A model generated the notes under the pieces. The model did no database searches, was not told where the DNA came from, and saw only the letters and a program-made list of their open reading frames with translations. The translations under genes were made by a program, and so were the position numbers. A stretch of DNA of 64,000 nt, from the NCBI GenBank assembly GCA_025846845.1, contig JAOYTL010000011.1:124001-188000 (forward strand), given 5' to 3'. Positions 57,292 through 64,000 of this stretch are shown here, in pieces. The stretch is from Alloboseaceae bacterium BT-24-1. GTDB taxonomy: Bacteria; Pseudomonadota; Alphaproteobacteria; Rhizobiales; Beijerinckiaceae. How positions within the stretch are numbered: position 1 is the first letter of the stretch; every line of letters starts with the position of its first letter.

Positions 57292-59271
57292 ATGTCACAT
57301 GCCAAGGTTCCAAACGTGCCTGAGATTGCGGAAGGTCCGGTGACCGCCGAGCGCTACCGGCTGCTGGTGGAGTCCGTCACCGACTACGCCATCTATATGC
57401 TCGACCCGCAGGGAACGGTGATCAGCTGGAACCCGGGCGCCCGGCGCTTCAAGGGCTATGAGGATCACGAGATCATCGGCCAGTCCTTCTTGCGCTTCTA
57501 CACCGAGGAGGATCGCGCTGCCGGGTTGCCGGAACGCGCCTTGCGTCAGGCCGCGGAGGAGGGGCGCTTCGAGAAGGAAGGCTGGCGCGTCCGCAAGGAT
57601 GGCACCCGCTTCTGGGCCCATGTCGTCATCGATCCGATTCTCAACCCGGCAACCGGCCGCGTGCTGGGTTACGCCAAGGTCACGCGCGATTTGACCGAGC
57701 GCAGGGAGGCGGATCAGGCACTGCGGCGCAGCGAGGAGCGTTTCCGCCTGCTGGTCCAGGGCGTCACCGACTATGCGATCTACATGATCGATCGCGATGG
57801 CGTGGTCACGAACTGGAATGCCGGAGCGCAGCGCATCAAGGGCTATTGCCCCGACGAGATCGTCGGCCGGCATTTCTCGCTGTTCTATCGTCCAGAGGAC
57901 CGGGCCAGCGGCGAGCCCGAGCGCGCCTTGCAGACGGCCATCGACAAGGGCAGCTTCGAGAAGGAGGGCTGGCGCCTGCGCAAGAACGGCGAAGCGTTCT
58001 GGGCGCATGTCGTCATGGACCCGATCCGCGACGACGCTGGCGAGATCATCGGCTTTGCCAAGATCACCCGCGACCTGACTGACCGCCGCAAGGTGGAAGC
58101 TGAGCTCGACACGGCGCGCGAGGCGCTGTTCCAGTCGCAGAAGATCGAGGCGCTCGGCCAGCTCACGGGCGGCGTTGCGCACGACTTCAACAATCTGCTC
58201 ACCGCCGTCATGGGCAGCCTCGAACTGGTCCGCCGCCAGATCAGCGACGAGCGCCAGCTCGGCCTGATCGACAATGCGATCAAGGGGGCGAGCCGAGGAA
58301 TCTCCCTGACGCAGCGCATGCTGTCTTTCGCCCGCAAGCAGGAGCTCGAGTTGAAGCCAGTGGACGTCGATGTGCTCGTCACCGAGATGGGGGATTTGCT
58401 GCAGCGCTCGCTGGGGCCGCTGATCCAGATCGAGACGCATTTCCCTGCCGATCTCATGATGGCCGCGGCTGATCCGAACCAGCTCGAAGCCGCCGTGCTC
58501 AATCTCGCGGTCAATGCGCGGGACGCTATGCCGGAGGGCGGCGTGTTGCGGATCGGCGGTAGCAATGAGCGAGTCAGCAGCGGGCACAGGATCGGCTTGC
58601 CGGCGGGAAATTATGTCTGCCTATCGGTGGGCGACACCGGAAGCGGGATGGATGCCAAAACGCTCGCCCAGGCGACTGAGCCGTTCTTCACCACTAAGGG
58701 GGTCGGCAAGGGCACGGGCTTGGGCCTTTCGATGGTGCACGGCATGGCCGAGCAGCTCGGTGGCCGGCTATTGCTCGACAGCAGGCTCGGGCAGGGTACG
58801 ACCGTGGAGATCTGGCTGCCGGTGGCTACCACGGCCGCTACGGCGGAGCCTGTCCAAGCGCCGGTGGAGTTGAGGACTGATCTCGACACGGCATCGCGCC
58901 AGCTCACCGTGCTTGCGGTCGATGACGACGCGCTCGTGTTGATGAACACCGCCGCATTGCTTGAAGATCTCGGCCACAAGGTCATCGAGGCCAGCTCGGG
59001 GCGGGAAGCGCTTTCCGTGCTGGAGAACAACGAGATCGATTTGCTGATCACCGACCATGCCATGCCGCAGATGACCGGCGCACAGCTGATCGCGGTGGTT
59101 GGCGAGCGCTGGCCGGCGCTGCCGGTCATCCTCGCCACCGGCTACGCTGATCTGCCGGCCGGTGCCAAGGCAGGTGTGCTGCGCCTGAGCAAGCCGTTCT
59201 GGCAGGCGGATCTGGAAAAGGCGGTTGCCGGGGCGATGGCACGGCGCGCTACGGCGGCTGCAGCGGCCTGA
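57292..59271 (+). CDS. PAS-PAS hybrid histidine kinase with receiver domain
   Basis: 659 residues from ATG 57292 (a TTG at 57262 is an alternative). There are two closely similar PAS domains, ~20-140 and ~148-270, each opening (Y/F)RLLV-xx-VTDYAIYM and containing FEKEGWR-RK-G-FWAHVV. The kinase domain has phosphoacceptor His297 (GGVAHDFNNLL), N-box Asn408 (NLAVNARDAM), GDTGSGM and GTGLGLSMV boxes. A C-terminal receiver has Asp588 (LLITDHAMP) and Lys634 (RLSKPFW). The HxDFNN-type box is that of HWE/HisKA_2-like or HisKA hybrids common in this group. No membrane span, so it is cytoplasmic. The signal sensed is unknown; no partner regulator is adjacent. Confidence 0.9.
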   Translation: MSHAKVPNVPEIAEGPVTAERYRLLVESVTDYAIYMLDPQGTVISWNPGARRFKGYEDHEIIGQSFLRFYTEEDRAAGLPERALRQAAEEGRFEKEGWRVRKDGTRFWAHVVIDPILNPATGRVLGYAKVTRDLTERREADQALRRSEERFRLLVQGVTDYAIYMIDRDGVVTNWNAGAQRIKGYCPDEIVGRHFSLFYRPEDRASGEPERALQTAIDKGSFEKEGWRLRKNGEAFWAHVVMDPIRDDAGEIIGFAKITRDLTDRRKVEAELDTAREALFQSQKIEALGQLTGGVAHDFNNLLTAVMGSLELVRRQISDERQLGLIDNAIKGASRGISLTQRMLSFARKQELELKPVDVDVLVTEMGDLLQRSLGPLIQIETHFPADLMMAAADPNQLEAAVLNLAVNARDAMPEGGVLRIGGSNERVSSGHRIGLPAGNYVCLSVGDTGSGMDAKTLAQATEPFFTTKGVGKGTGLGLSMVHGMAEQLGGRLLLDSRLGQGTTVEIWLPVATTAATAEPVQAPVELRTDLDTASRQLTVLAVDDDALVLMNTAALLEDLGHKVIEASSGREALSVLENNEIDLLITDHAMPQMTGAQLIAVVGERWPALPVILATGYADLPAGAKAGVLRLSKPFWQADLEKAVAGAMARRATAAAAA

Positions 59272-59274
59272 GAC

Positions 59275-60312
59275 TTATCCTGATTTTCCGTCTTTGCGCG
59301 GCGGAGCGGCTGAGGCGCGTTCAATGAGCCGCGTCGGCAGCACGAGGTCGGAGCGGTCGCCCTGTCCCGATAATTGCGCGATCAGCAGGGCCATCGCCGC
59401 CTGGCCAATCTCGCGGCGCGGCTGGTGCACGGTGGTGAGCTGTGGCTCGACCGCCTCAGCCAGAACGATGTCGTCGAAGCCGACGACCGAGACGTCGTCG
59501 GGCACGTTGCGGCCGCGGGCGCGCAATTCACCCATGGCACCGACCGCCATCTGGTCGCTGGCGGCGAAGACGGCGGTGTAGCTGGCGCCCCTCGCATCGA
59601 GTGTCCGGATCGCAGTGCGGCCGGCGGCGAGGCCGAAATCACCCTCGACGATGAGGTGTGGATCAGCCTCGATACCGGCATCGGCGAGGCCGGCAAGATA
59701 GCCGTCGCGGCGGTCGAGGCTCATCGGATCGGGCATGGGTCCGGCGATATGGGCGATGCGGCGATGGCCGAGCCGGGCGAGATGGCCGACCGCGGCTCGC
59801 GCCGCGGCAACGTTGTCGACCTTGACCGTCGGCAGGTTCAGCCCGGGCAGCATCTCCAGCGCGACCACGATGGGCGGCAGCCGGCCGCGGGCCGCAAGCG
59901 CCTCGGGAAAGCGGCCGACCATCAGGATCAGCCCGTCGGCATGACGTTCCCTGACCATGTCGACATAGCGCAGGATGCGCTCGTCATCGTCGCGGGCATC
60001 GCCCATCAGCACCTTGTAGCCGGCGTCGATCGCCGCCTCTTCGACGCCCTTGTAGATCTCGAGATAGAACGGATTGCTGATGTCGCGCACCAAGAGGATC
60101 ACGGTGCGCGTCGCCTGGAGCCTGAGATTGCGGGCCTGGGCGTTCGGGATGAAGCCGGTCGCCTTGACCGCTTCGAGCACGCGTTCGCGGGTGCGCGCCT
60201 TGACCTTCTCCGGCTGCGCCAGAGCGCGCGACACCGTCGCCGTCGAGACGCCGGCGAGGCGCGCGACTTCCGCGATGGTGGGAGCGGTCAATGAGATGTC
60301 TTGCAAGGCCAA
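59275..60312 (-). CDS. LacI-family transcriptional regulator
   Basis: About 345 residues. Helix-turn-helix PTIAEVARLAGVSTATVSRA and hinge PNAQARNLRLQATRTVILLV, then a type I periplasmic-binding-like effector domain (DGLILMVGRFPEAL, VFAASDQMAVGAM, VVGFDDIVLAEAVEP). There is no ATG upstream of the helix-turn-helix in the open frame. TTG codons at 60312, 60306 or 60291 are the plausible starts, and none has a good ribosome-binding site. It lies downstream of the sugar importer, separated by a terminator, and probably controls that operon. Confidence 0.85.
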   Translation of the reverse strand: MALQDISLTAPTIAEVARLAGVSTATVSRALAQPEKVKARTRERVLEAVKATGFIPNAQARNLRLQATRTVILLVRDISNPFYLEIYKGVEEAAIDAGYKVLMGDARDDDERILRYVDMVRERHADGLILMVGRFPEALAARGRLPPIVVALEMLPGLNLPTVKVDNVAAARAAVGHLARLGHRRIAHIAGPMPDPMSLDRRDGYLAGLADAGIEADPHLIVEGDFGLAAGRTAIRTLDARGASYTAVFAASDQMAVGAMGELRARGRNVPDDVSVVGFDDIVLAEAVEPQLTTVHQPRREIGQAAMALLIAQLSGQGDRSDLVLPTRLIERASAAPPRKDGKSG

Positions 60313-60387
60313 TGATCTGGAAAAGCGGCGGCGAATCGGCGCGACGGAGGCAGGCACCCCATCATGCCGCAATCGCTGCCGGCTGGG

Positions 60388-60425
60388 CAAAAGGCGGGGC
60401 GCCCGCGTCGCGCGAGCGCCCCGCC
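60388..60425 (-). terminator. Rho-independent terminator after the sugar-binding protein gene
   Basis: Ten perfect base pairs: GGCGGGGCGC (60393-60402) against GCGCCCCGCC (60416-60425), on the minus strand followed directly by CTTTTG. It begins seven bases after the stop of the sugar-binding protein gene. This separates the importer transcript from the LacI gene. Confidence 0.75.
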
Positions 60426-60432
60426 ATCGTCG

Positions 60433-61557
60433 TTACTTGCCGCCCCAGCGGGCCGGGTAGTTCGTCATCTGCTCGCAGCCGCAGAGCGCATAGTGCAGCG
60501 GCGGCATCTTGTCGTTGACGAACTTGTCGAGGTTTTCGGCCGTGATCGCCGGCTGCGGCAGCTTCCAGGTCGGGCCAACGACCGGCTCGCCTTTGAGGAT
60601 GCGGATCGCAGCGATCACCGGAGTGCGCCACTGATAGGTCGGATAGGTCGGCGCGATCGCGGTGAGCTTGTTCTTCTTCCACTTCTGCAGGAAGTCCTGC
60701 TGGTCCTCGCCATTGATCACCGGATAGGGCTTGCCGGCGTCCTCGAAGGCTTCGAGCGCCGCGACCGCGGTCGCGCCTGCGTCCATCCAGACGCCGTCGA
60801 TCTTGCCGAAGCGGTTGATGTAGTCCTCGACGATCGCCTTGGTCTTGGCGTTGTCGCCATTGGTGAACTCGGCGCCGACGACCTTGATGCCCTTCTCCTT
60901 GAAGATGCGCTCGGCCGCGGCCCAGCGGTTCTCCAGCACGTCGACGCCCGGCAGGATGCGCAGCGCCAGGACCGAGCCGCCGGCTGGGATCTTCTCGGCG
61001 ATGAAGCTCGCGCCCTGGATGCCGAAGCCATAGCCGCCGATCGGGTTGATGAAGGTGACCGGCGCCTTGCTGTCGACGCCGCGGTCGAAGACCACGACCG
61101 GCAGCTTCTTTGCGGCAGCTTCGACCGCCGGCGTCAGCGCCGCGGTGGTGTTCGGCGAGACGATCAGCGCGTCGCACTGGCTGCTGTTGACGAAAGCGTT
61201 GATGTCCGAGATCTGCTTGTCGTCCTTGCCTTCGGCATCGGCATGGGTGAACGAGGCGATGTCGGCCTTGTTGGCGTCGACCTCGGCCTGCATGTTGGTG
61301 AAGCCGACGACGCGCCAGGGATTGTTCACGCCGGCATTGGAGAAGCAGAGCTTGTAGGGGCCGGGCTTCTTGTACTTGGCGGTGTCAACCTTCTCGCCGC
61401 CGAGGTTCTGCTCCCAGGGCTTGCCGTCCGGTCCCTGCGGGGCGACCGTCAGCAGCGCCTTCTGACGCTCGAACTCGGCGGGGTCGTTGAAGTTCTGCGC
61501 GATGGCGCCGGTGGACAGGCCCGCCAGTAGCGCCACGAAACCGATCTGCGTCTTCAT
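60433..61557 (-). CDS. Ribose-type sugar ABC importer, substrate-binding protein
   Basis: 374 residues, Peripla_BP_4 (RbsB-like) family. Signal peptide QIGFVALLAGLSTGAIAQ, then an N-terminal extension of ~50 residues before YKLCFSNAGVNNPWRVVGFT, DALIVSPNTTAALTPAV, VVVFDRGVDSKAPVTFINPI and GVWMDAGATAVAALEAF. Longer than E. coli RbsB, more like binding proteins of the CUT2 class for various sugars or polyols. AGGGAGGTGACA precedes ATG 61557. Here the binding protein is the last gene of the transporter operon. Confidence 0.88.
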   Translation of the reverse strand: MKTQIGFVALLAGLSTGAIAQNFNDPAEFERQKALLTVAPQGPDGKPWEQNLGGEKVDTAKYKKPGPYKLCFSNAGVNNPWRVVGFTNMQAEVDANKADIASFTHADAEGKDDKQISDINAFVNSSQCDALIVSPNTTAALTPAVEAAAKKLPVVVFDRGVDSKAPVTFINPIGGYGFGIQGASFIAEKIPAGGSVLALRILPGVDVLENRWAAAERIFKEKGIKVVGAEFTNGDNAKTKAIVEDYINRFGKIDGVWMDAGATAVAALEAFEDAGKPYPVINGEDQQDFLQKWKKNKLTAIAPTYPTYQWRTPVIAAIRILKGEPVVGPTWKLPQPAITAENLDKFVNDKMPPLHYALCGCEQMTNYPARWGGK

Positions 61558-61636
61558 TGTCACCTCCCTCTGTCGCACCGCCTTGCCGGCGGCCTCTGGC
61601 GGAGAGCGTGGGATCACGCCCTCCGAAAACTTGTCG

Positions 61637-62620
61637 TCACGCCCGCCGCATACGCCACGCGCTCGATGCCACCGCGGCGATCAGGATCAGGCCCTGCACG
61701 GTCTCGCGCAGCGGCTGCGGCAGGCCCATCAGGTTGAGCAGCGTGAACAGGGCGAACAGGCTGAGCGAGCCGGCGACGGCGCCGGTCACGCTGGCGCGTC
61801 CGCCGAGCAATTGCGCCCCGCCGATGACGCAGGCGGCGATGGCCTGCAGCTCGAGCCCTTGCCCGACCGCAGTCGAGACCCCTGCGAAGCCGCCAAGCAG
61901 GATGCCCGCGGTCACCGCCGACAATGCCGAGATGACGAAGACCAGCACCCGCGTCGCACCAACCGGCACGCCGGCAAGCTCGGCCGCACGCGGATTGTCG
62001 CCGACCGCCAGCACCTGCCGGCCGAAGACGGTTGCGTGCAAAAGCCAGGCGGCGAGGGCGACGAAGCCGATCAGGATGATCACCGAGAGCGGCATGATCC
62101 CGGTCACCGGCACCTCGCGATAGACGAGGCGGCCCAGCGCGCGGAAATTCTCCGGCAGATAGCCGCGCGGCGCTCCGCCCGACCACATCAGTGCCGCGCC
62201 GTTGAGCGAGAGCAGCATGCCGAGCGTCGCGATGATCGAGGGTACCTTGAGCAAGGTGACGACCAGCCCGTTGACCAGCCCGACGCCGAGGCCGATCAAA
62301 TAGAGCACACCGATCGTCCACCAGGTGTTCTCGGGATTGCCGCCGGCGAGCATCGAGCCGCCGAGAACGGTCAGCGTCACCAGCGAGCCCATCGACAGAT
62401 CGAAGCCGCCGCCGGCGATGACGAAGAGCTGGCCGCAGGCGAGAATGATCAGCGGCGCGGCCCGGCGCAGGAAGTTGAGGAAGCCCTCGACCTCGAAATA
62501 GCTCGGCTGCAGCACGGCGATCGTGCCGTAGAGCACGAGGAAGATGGCGACGCCGACATTGATGCCGCGGACGAAGCGCAGCGCCGCCGAGGGGGCGGTA
62601 TGGGCAGCCGTGGCGCTCAT
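61637..62620 (-). CDS. Ribose-type sugar ABC importer, permease (second)
   Basis: 327 residues of the RbsC family, eight to ten spans; FVIAGGGFDLSMGSLVTLT and LGLVNGLVVTLLKVPSIIATL are the RbsC-type motifs. Its start overlaps the stop of the other permease gene in an ATGA arrangement. With the first permease it likely forms a heterodimeric channel. Confidence 0.9.
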   Translation of the reverse strand: MSATAAHTAPSAALRFVRGINVGVAIFLVLYGTIAVLQPSYFEVEGFLNFLRRAAPLIILACGQLFVIAGGGFDLSMGSLVTLTVLGGSMLAGGNPENTWWTIGVLYLIGLGVGLVNGLVVTLLKVPSIIATLGMLLSLNGAALMWSGGAPRGYLPENFRALGRLVYREVPVTGIMPLSVIILIGFVALAAWLLHATVFGRQVLAVGDNPRAAELAGVPVGATRVLVFVISALSAVTAGILLGGFAGVSTAVGQGLELQAIAACVIGGAQLLGGRASVTGAVAGSLSLFALFTLLNLMGLPQPLRETVQGLILIAAVASSAWRMRRA

Positions 62621-63597
62621 GCGACATGCCCCCGGCTGCGCACCGCGTAGACGGCGACCGCCAGGATGACGATCGCGCCGCGCAGCACCTGCTTCGGGAA
62701 GGCGTCGATGCCGGTCATGTTGAAGACGGCGTCGAGCGTGGCGAACAGGAAGACGCCAGCCAGCGTGCCCCAGACTCCGCCGCGCCCGCCGGCGAGCAAG
62801 GTGCCGCCGATCACCACGACCGCGATCGACTCAAGGTCGTAGACGCCGTCGCGGCCGACCCAGGGCGCCCCGGCGCGCAGGCGGCTGGCGAGATAGAGCC
62901 CGGTCAGCCCGGCCATGAGGGAGCACAATACATGCGCTCCGATGATGACACGTTCGGTGCGGATGCCGGCGAGCCGGGCGCCGTCGCGATTGCCGCCGGT
63001 GGCGTAGAGATGGGCGCCGAAGCGCGTGCGGGTCAGCATCAGCCAGATCGCGAATGCCAGCACGAACAGCAGCAGCACCGACCAAGGCAGGGGCCCGATG
63101 CGGCCATAGGCGAAGGCCTGGAAGGCTGATGGAACCGAGCCGGCGAAATTGCTGAAGCTTGCCGAGAGCAAGCCTTGCAGGATCAGCCCGACGCCGAGCG
63201 TCGCGATCAGCGGGTTGACGTCGAGCCGCGCGATGATGAGGCCGTTGACGAGGCCGACCGCCGCCGACAGCGCCAGCACCGCGAGCACCGCCGGGGCGAT
63301 CATCGCCGGCTCGCCCTTCATGATGAAGGAGGCGAGCACGGCGGCGACGCTGATCAGGTTGGCGACGGAAAGATCGATCGAGCCGACCAGGATGGTCAGC
63401 GTCTGCCCGAGCGCGACGATGCCCAGCGCGACCATGCGCTGGGTCAGGCCGACGAATCCCTCGCCGGTGAGATAGGCGTGCTGTCCGGTCGCAAGGGCCG
63501 TGACGATATAAAGCGCGAGCGAGCCGGCGAAGAGCAGCGGCGCCACCGGTATTTCGCGCGCCGGGCGGGCGACGGCGATGTCGGCGCTGGCGCTCAT
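62617..63597 (-). CDS. Ribose-type sugar ABC importer, permease (first)
   Basis: 326 residues, RbsC family: LTILVGSIDLSVANLISVAA, VNGLIIARLDVNPLIATLGV, and GRDGVYDLESIAVVVIGGTL. The N-terminal ~25 residues are polar, then the first span. Overlaps both the ATPase gene before it and the second permease gene after it by four bases. Confidence 0.9.
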   Translation of the reverse strand: MSASADIAVARPAREIPVAPLLFAGSLALYIVTALATGQHAYLTGEGFVGLTQRMVALGIVALGQTLTILVGSIDLSVANLISVAAVLASFIMKGEPAMIAPAVLAVLALSAAVGLVNGLIIARLDVNPLIATLGVGLILQGLLSASFSNFAGSVPSAFQAFAYGRIGPLPWSVLLLFVLAFAIWLMLTRTRFGAHLYATGGNRDGARLAGIRTERVIIGAHVLCSLMAGLTGLYLASRLRAGAPWVGRDGVYDLESIAVVVIGGTLLAGGRGGVWGTLAGVFLFATLDAVFNMTGIDAFPKQVLRGAIVILAVAVYAVRSRGHVA

Positions 63598-64000
63598 GCC
63601 GCGGCCTCCGTGGCACCGGTGCCCAGCGCGAGGTGCATCACTTGTTCTTCGCTGGCGCCGCGCTTCAGCTCGCCAGCGAGGCGGCCCTCATGCATGACGA
63701 TGACGCGGTCGCTGACGCCGATGATTTCCGGCAAATCGGAGGAGATCATCAGGATGGCGCGGCCGCGATCGGCGAGGCTGCGCATCAACTGATAGATCGC
63801 CGCCTTGGCGGCGACGTCGATGCCGCGGGTCGGCTCGAGGAAGATCAGCAGCTTGGGATCGCGCGCCAGCCAGCGACCGATCACGACCTTCTGCTGGTTG
63901 CCGCCCGAGAGCTCGCGGATTTCCTGCGCGAAGCCGGCCGCCCTGACATCGACCTCCGTCAATTGCCGGTCGGCCGCGGTACGCGCCATTGCGCCGGAGC
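63594..64000 (-). CDS. Ribose-type sugar ABC importer, ATPase (C-terminal part; runs off window)
   Basis: About 135 residues of the C-terminal ATPase domain are visible; the gene continues beyond base 64000. Signature LSGGNQQKVVIGRWLA is intact, but the Walker B region reads KLLIFLEPTRGIDVAAKAA, where the aspartate before the catalytic Glu (normally LDEP) is replaced by Leu (codon CTC at the expected place). H-loop region LMISSDLPEIIGVSDRVIVM has Ser in place of the usual His, as is typical for the second domain of RbsA-type ATPases. The protein probably energises the two permeases encoded downstream. Confidence 0.88.
   Translation of the reverse strand, partial: SGAMARTAADRQLTEVDVRAAGFAQEIRELSGGNQQKVVIGRWLARDPKLLIFLEPTRGIDVAAKAAIYQLMRSLADRGRAILMISSDLPEIIGVSDRVIVMHEGRLAGELKRGASEEQVMHLALGTGATEAAA

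Overview
The window is GC-rich DNA from an alphaproteobacterium. The best guess is Hyphomicrobiales, Bosea-like. This rests on gene content rather than any marker search: an Irr-type Fur protein carrying a heme regulatory motif, an irr/fabA/fabB/fabI neighbourhood, an IalB-family protein, an NDUFA9-like reductase and a very high density of ABC importers. Coding density is very high, no gene-free stretch exceeds 300 bases, and I see no prophage, insertion sequence, CRISPR array or rRNA.

Region by region: (1) 1-10232 looks like an aromatic-acid catabolic cluster. It has a LysR regulator (cut by the left edge), a GntR/FCD regulator divergent from gentisate 1,2-dioxygenase, a fumarylacetoacetate-hydrolase (FAH) family protein, a complete branched-chain-type importer (livJHMGF), an alpha/beta hydrolase and a flavin-reductase-fold protein. 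(2) 10405-14166 holds a tRNA-Leu(CAG) with a visible promoter, an NDUFA9-like protein, a quinone oxidoreductase divergent from an HxlR regulator, and a 2-hydroxyacid dehydrogenase. (3) 14405-19416 holds a tandem SH3 exported protein, irr, then fabA-fabB and fabI; a DUF3303 gene and a VapBC toxin-antitoxin pair with a clear operator/promoter lie between fabB and fabI. (4) 19520-28939 is mixed: small proteins, metZ with an unusual palindrome-rich leader, a candidate 54-residue membrane microprotein, a secreted hydrolase, a sulfonate/taurine-type ABC operon divergent from an Lrp regulator, a fumarylpyruvate-hydrolase-like gene with a DapA-family aldolase, and an IalB-family protein.

(5) 29120-56111 is the most distinctive part, a peptide/amide scavenging region. 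It carries three dipeptide/oligopeptide-type ABC systems: system 1 (dppABCDF, minus strand, divergent from an RpiR regulator), system 2 (dppA-dppB-dppC only, minus strand, no ATPase of its own) and system 3 (dppABC plus one fused DF ATPase, plus strand, divergent from an IclR regulator). Interleaved are hydrolases likely to act on imported substrates: an alpha/beta hydrolase, an AstE/AspA-type deacylase, a YtcJ-type amidohydrolase, an M81 (MlrC-type) peptidase and an M20 deacylase. In all three systems a palindromic element sits in the roughly 200-base gap between the binding-protein gene and the first permease gene. Also here are aroQ, a Gfo/Idh/MocA oxidoreductase and a saccharopine-dehydrogenase-like gene divergent from a second Lrp regulator.

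(6) 56340-64000 has an EamA exporter, a PAS-PAS histidine kinase with a fused receiver, a LacI regulator, and a ribose-type sugar ABC operon whose ATPase gene runs off the right edge.

The theme is import and breakdown of small organic molecules. I did not find an obviously new molecular system. The observations most worth following are the ATPase-less transporter, the recurrent dppA-dppB palindromes, the metZ leader and the altered Walker B motif in the sugar ATPase.
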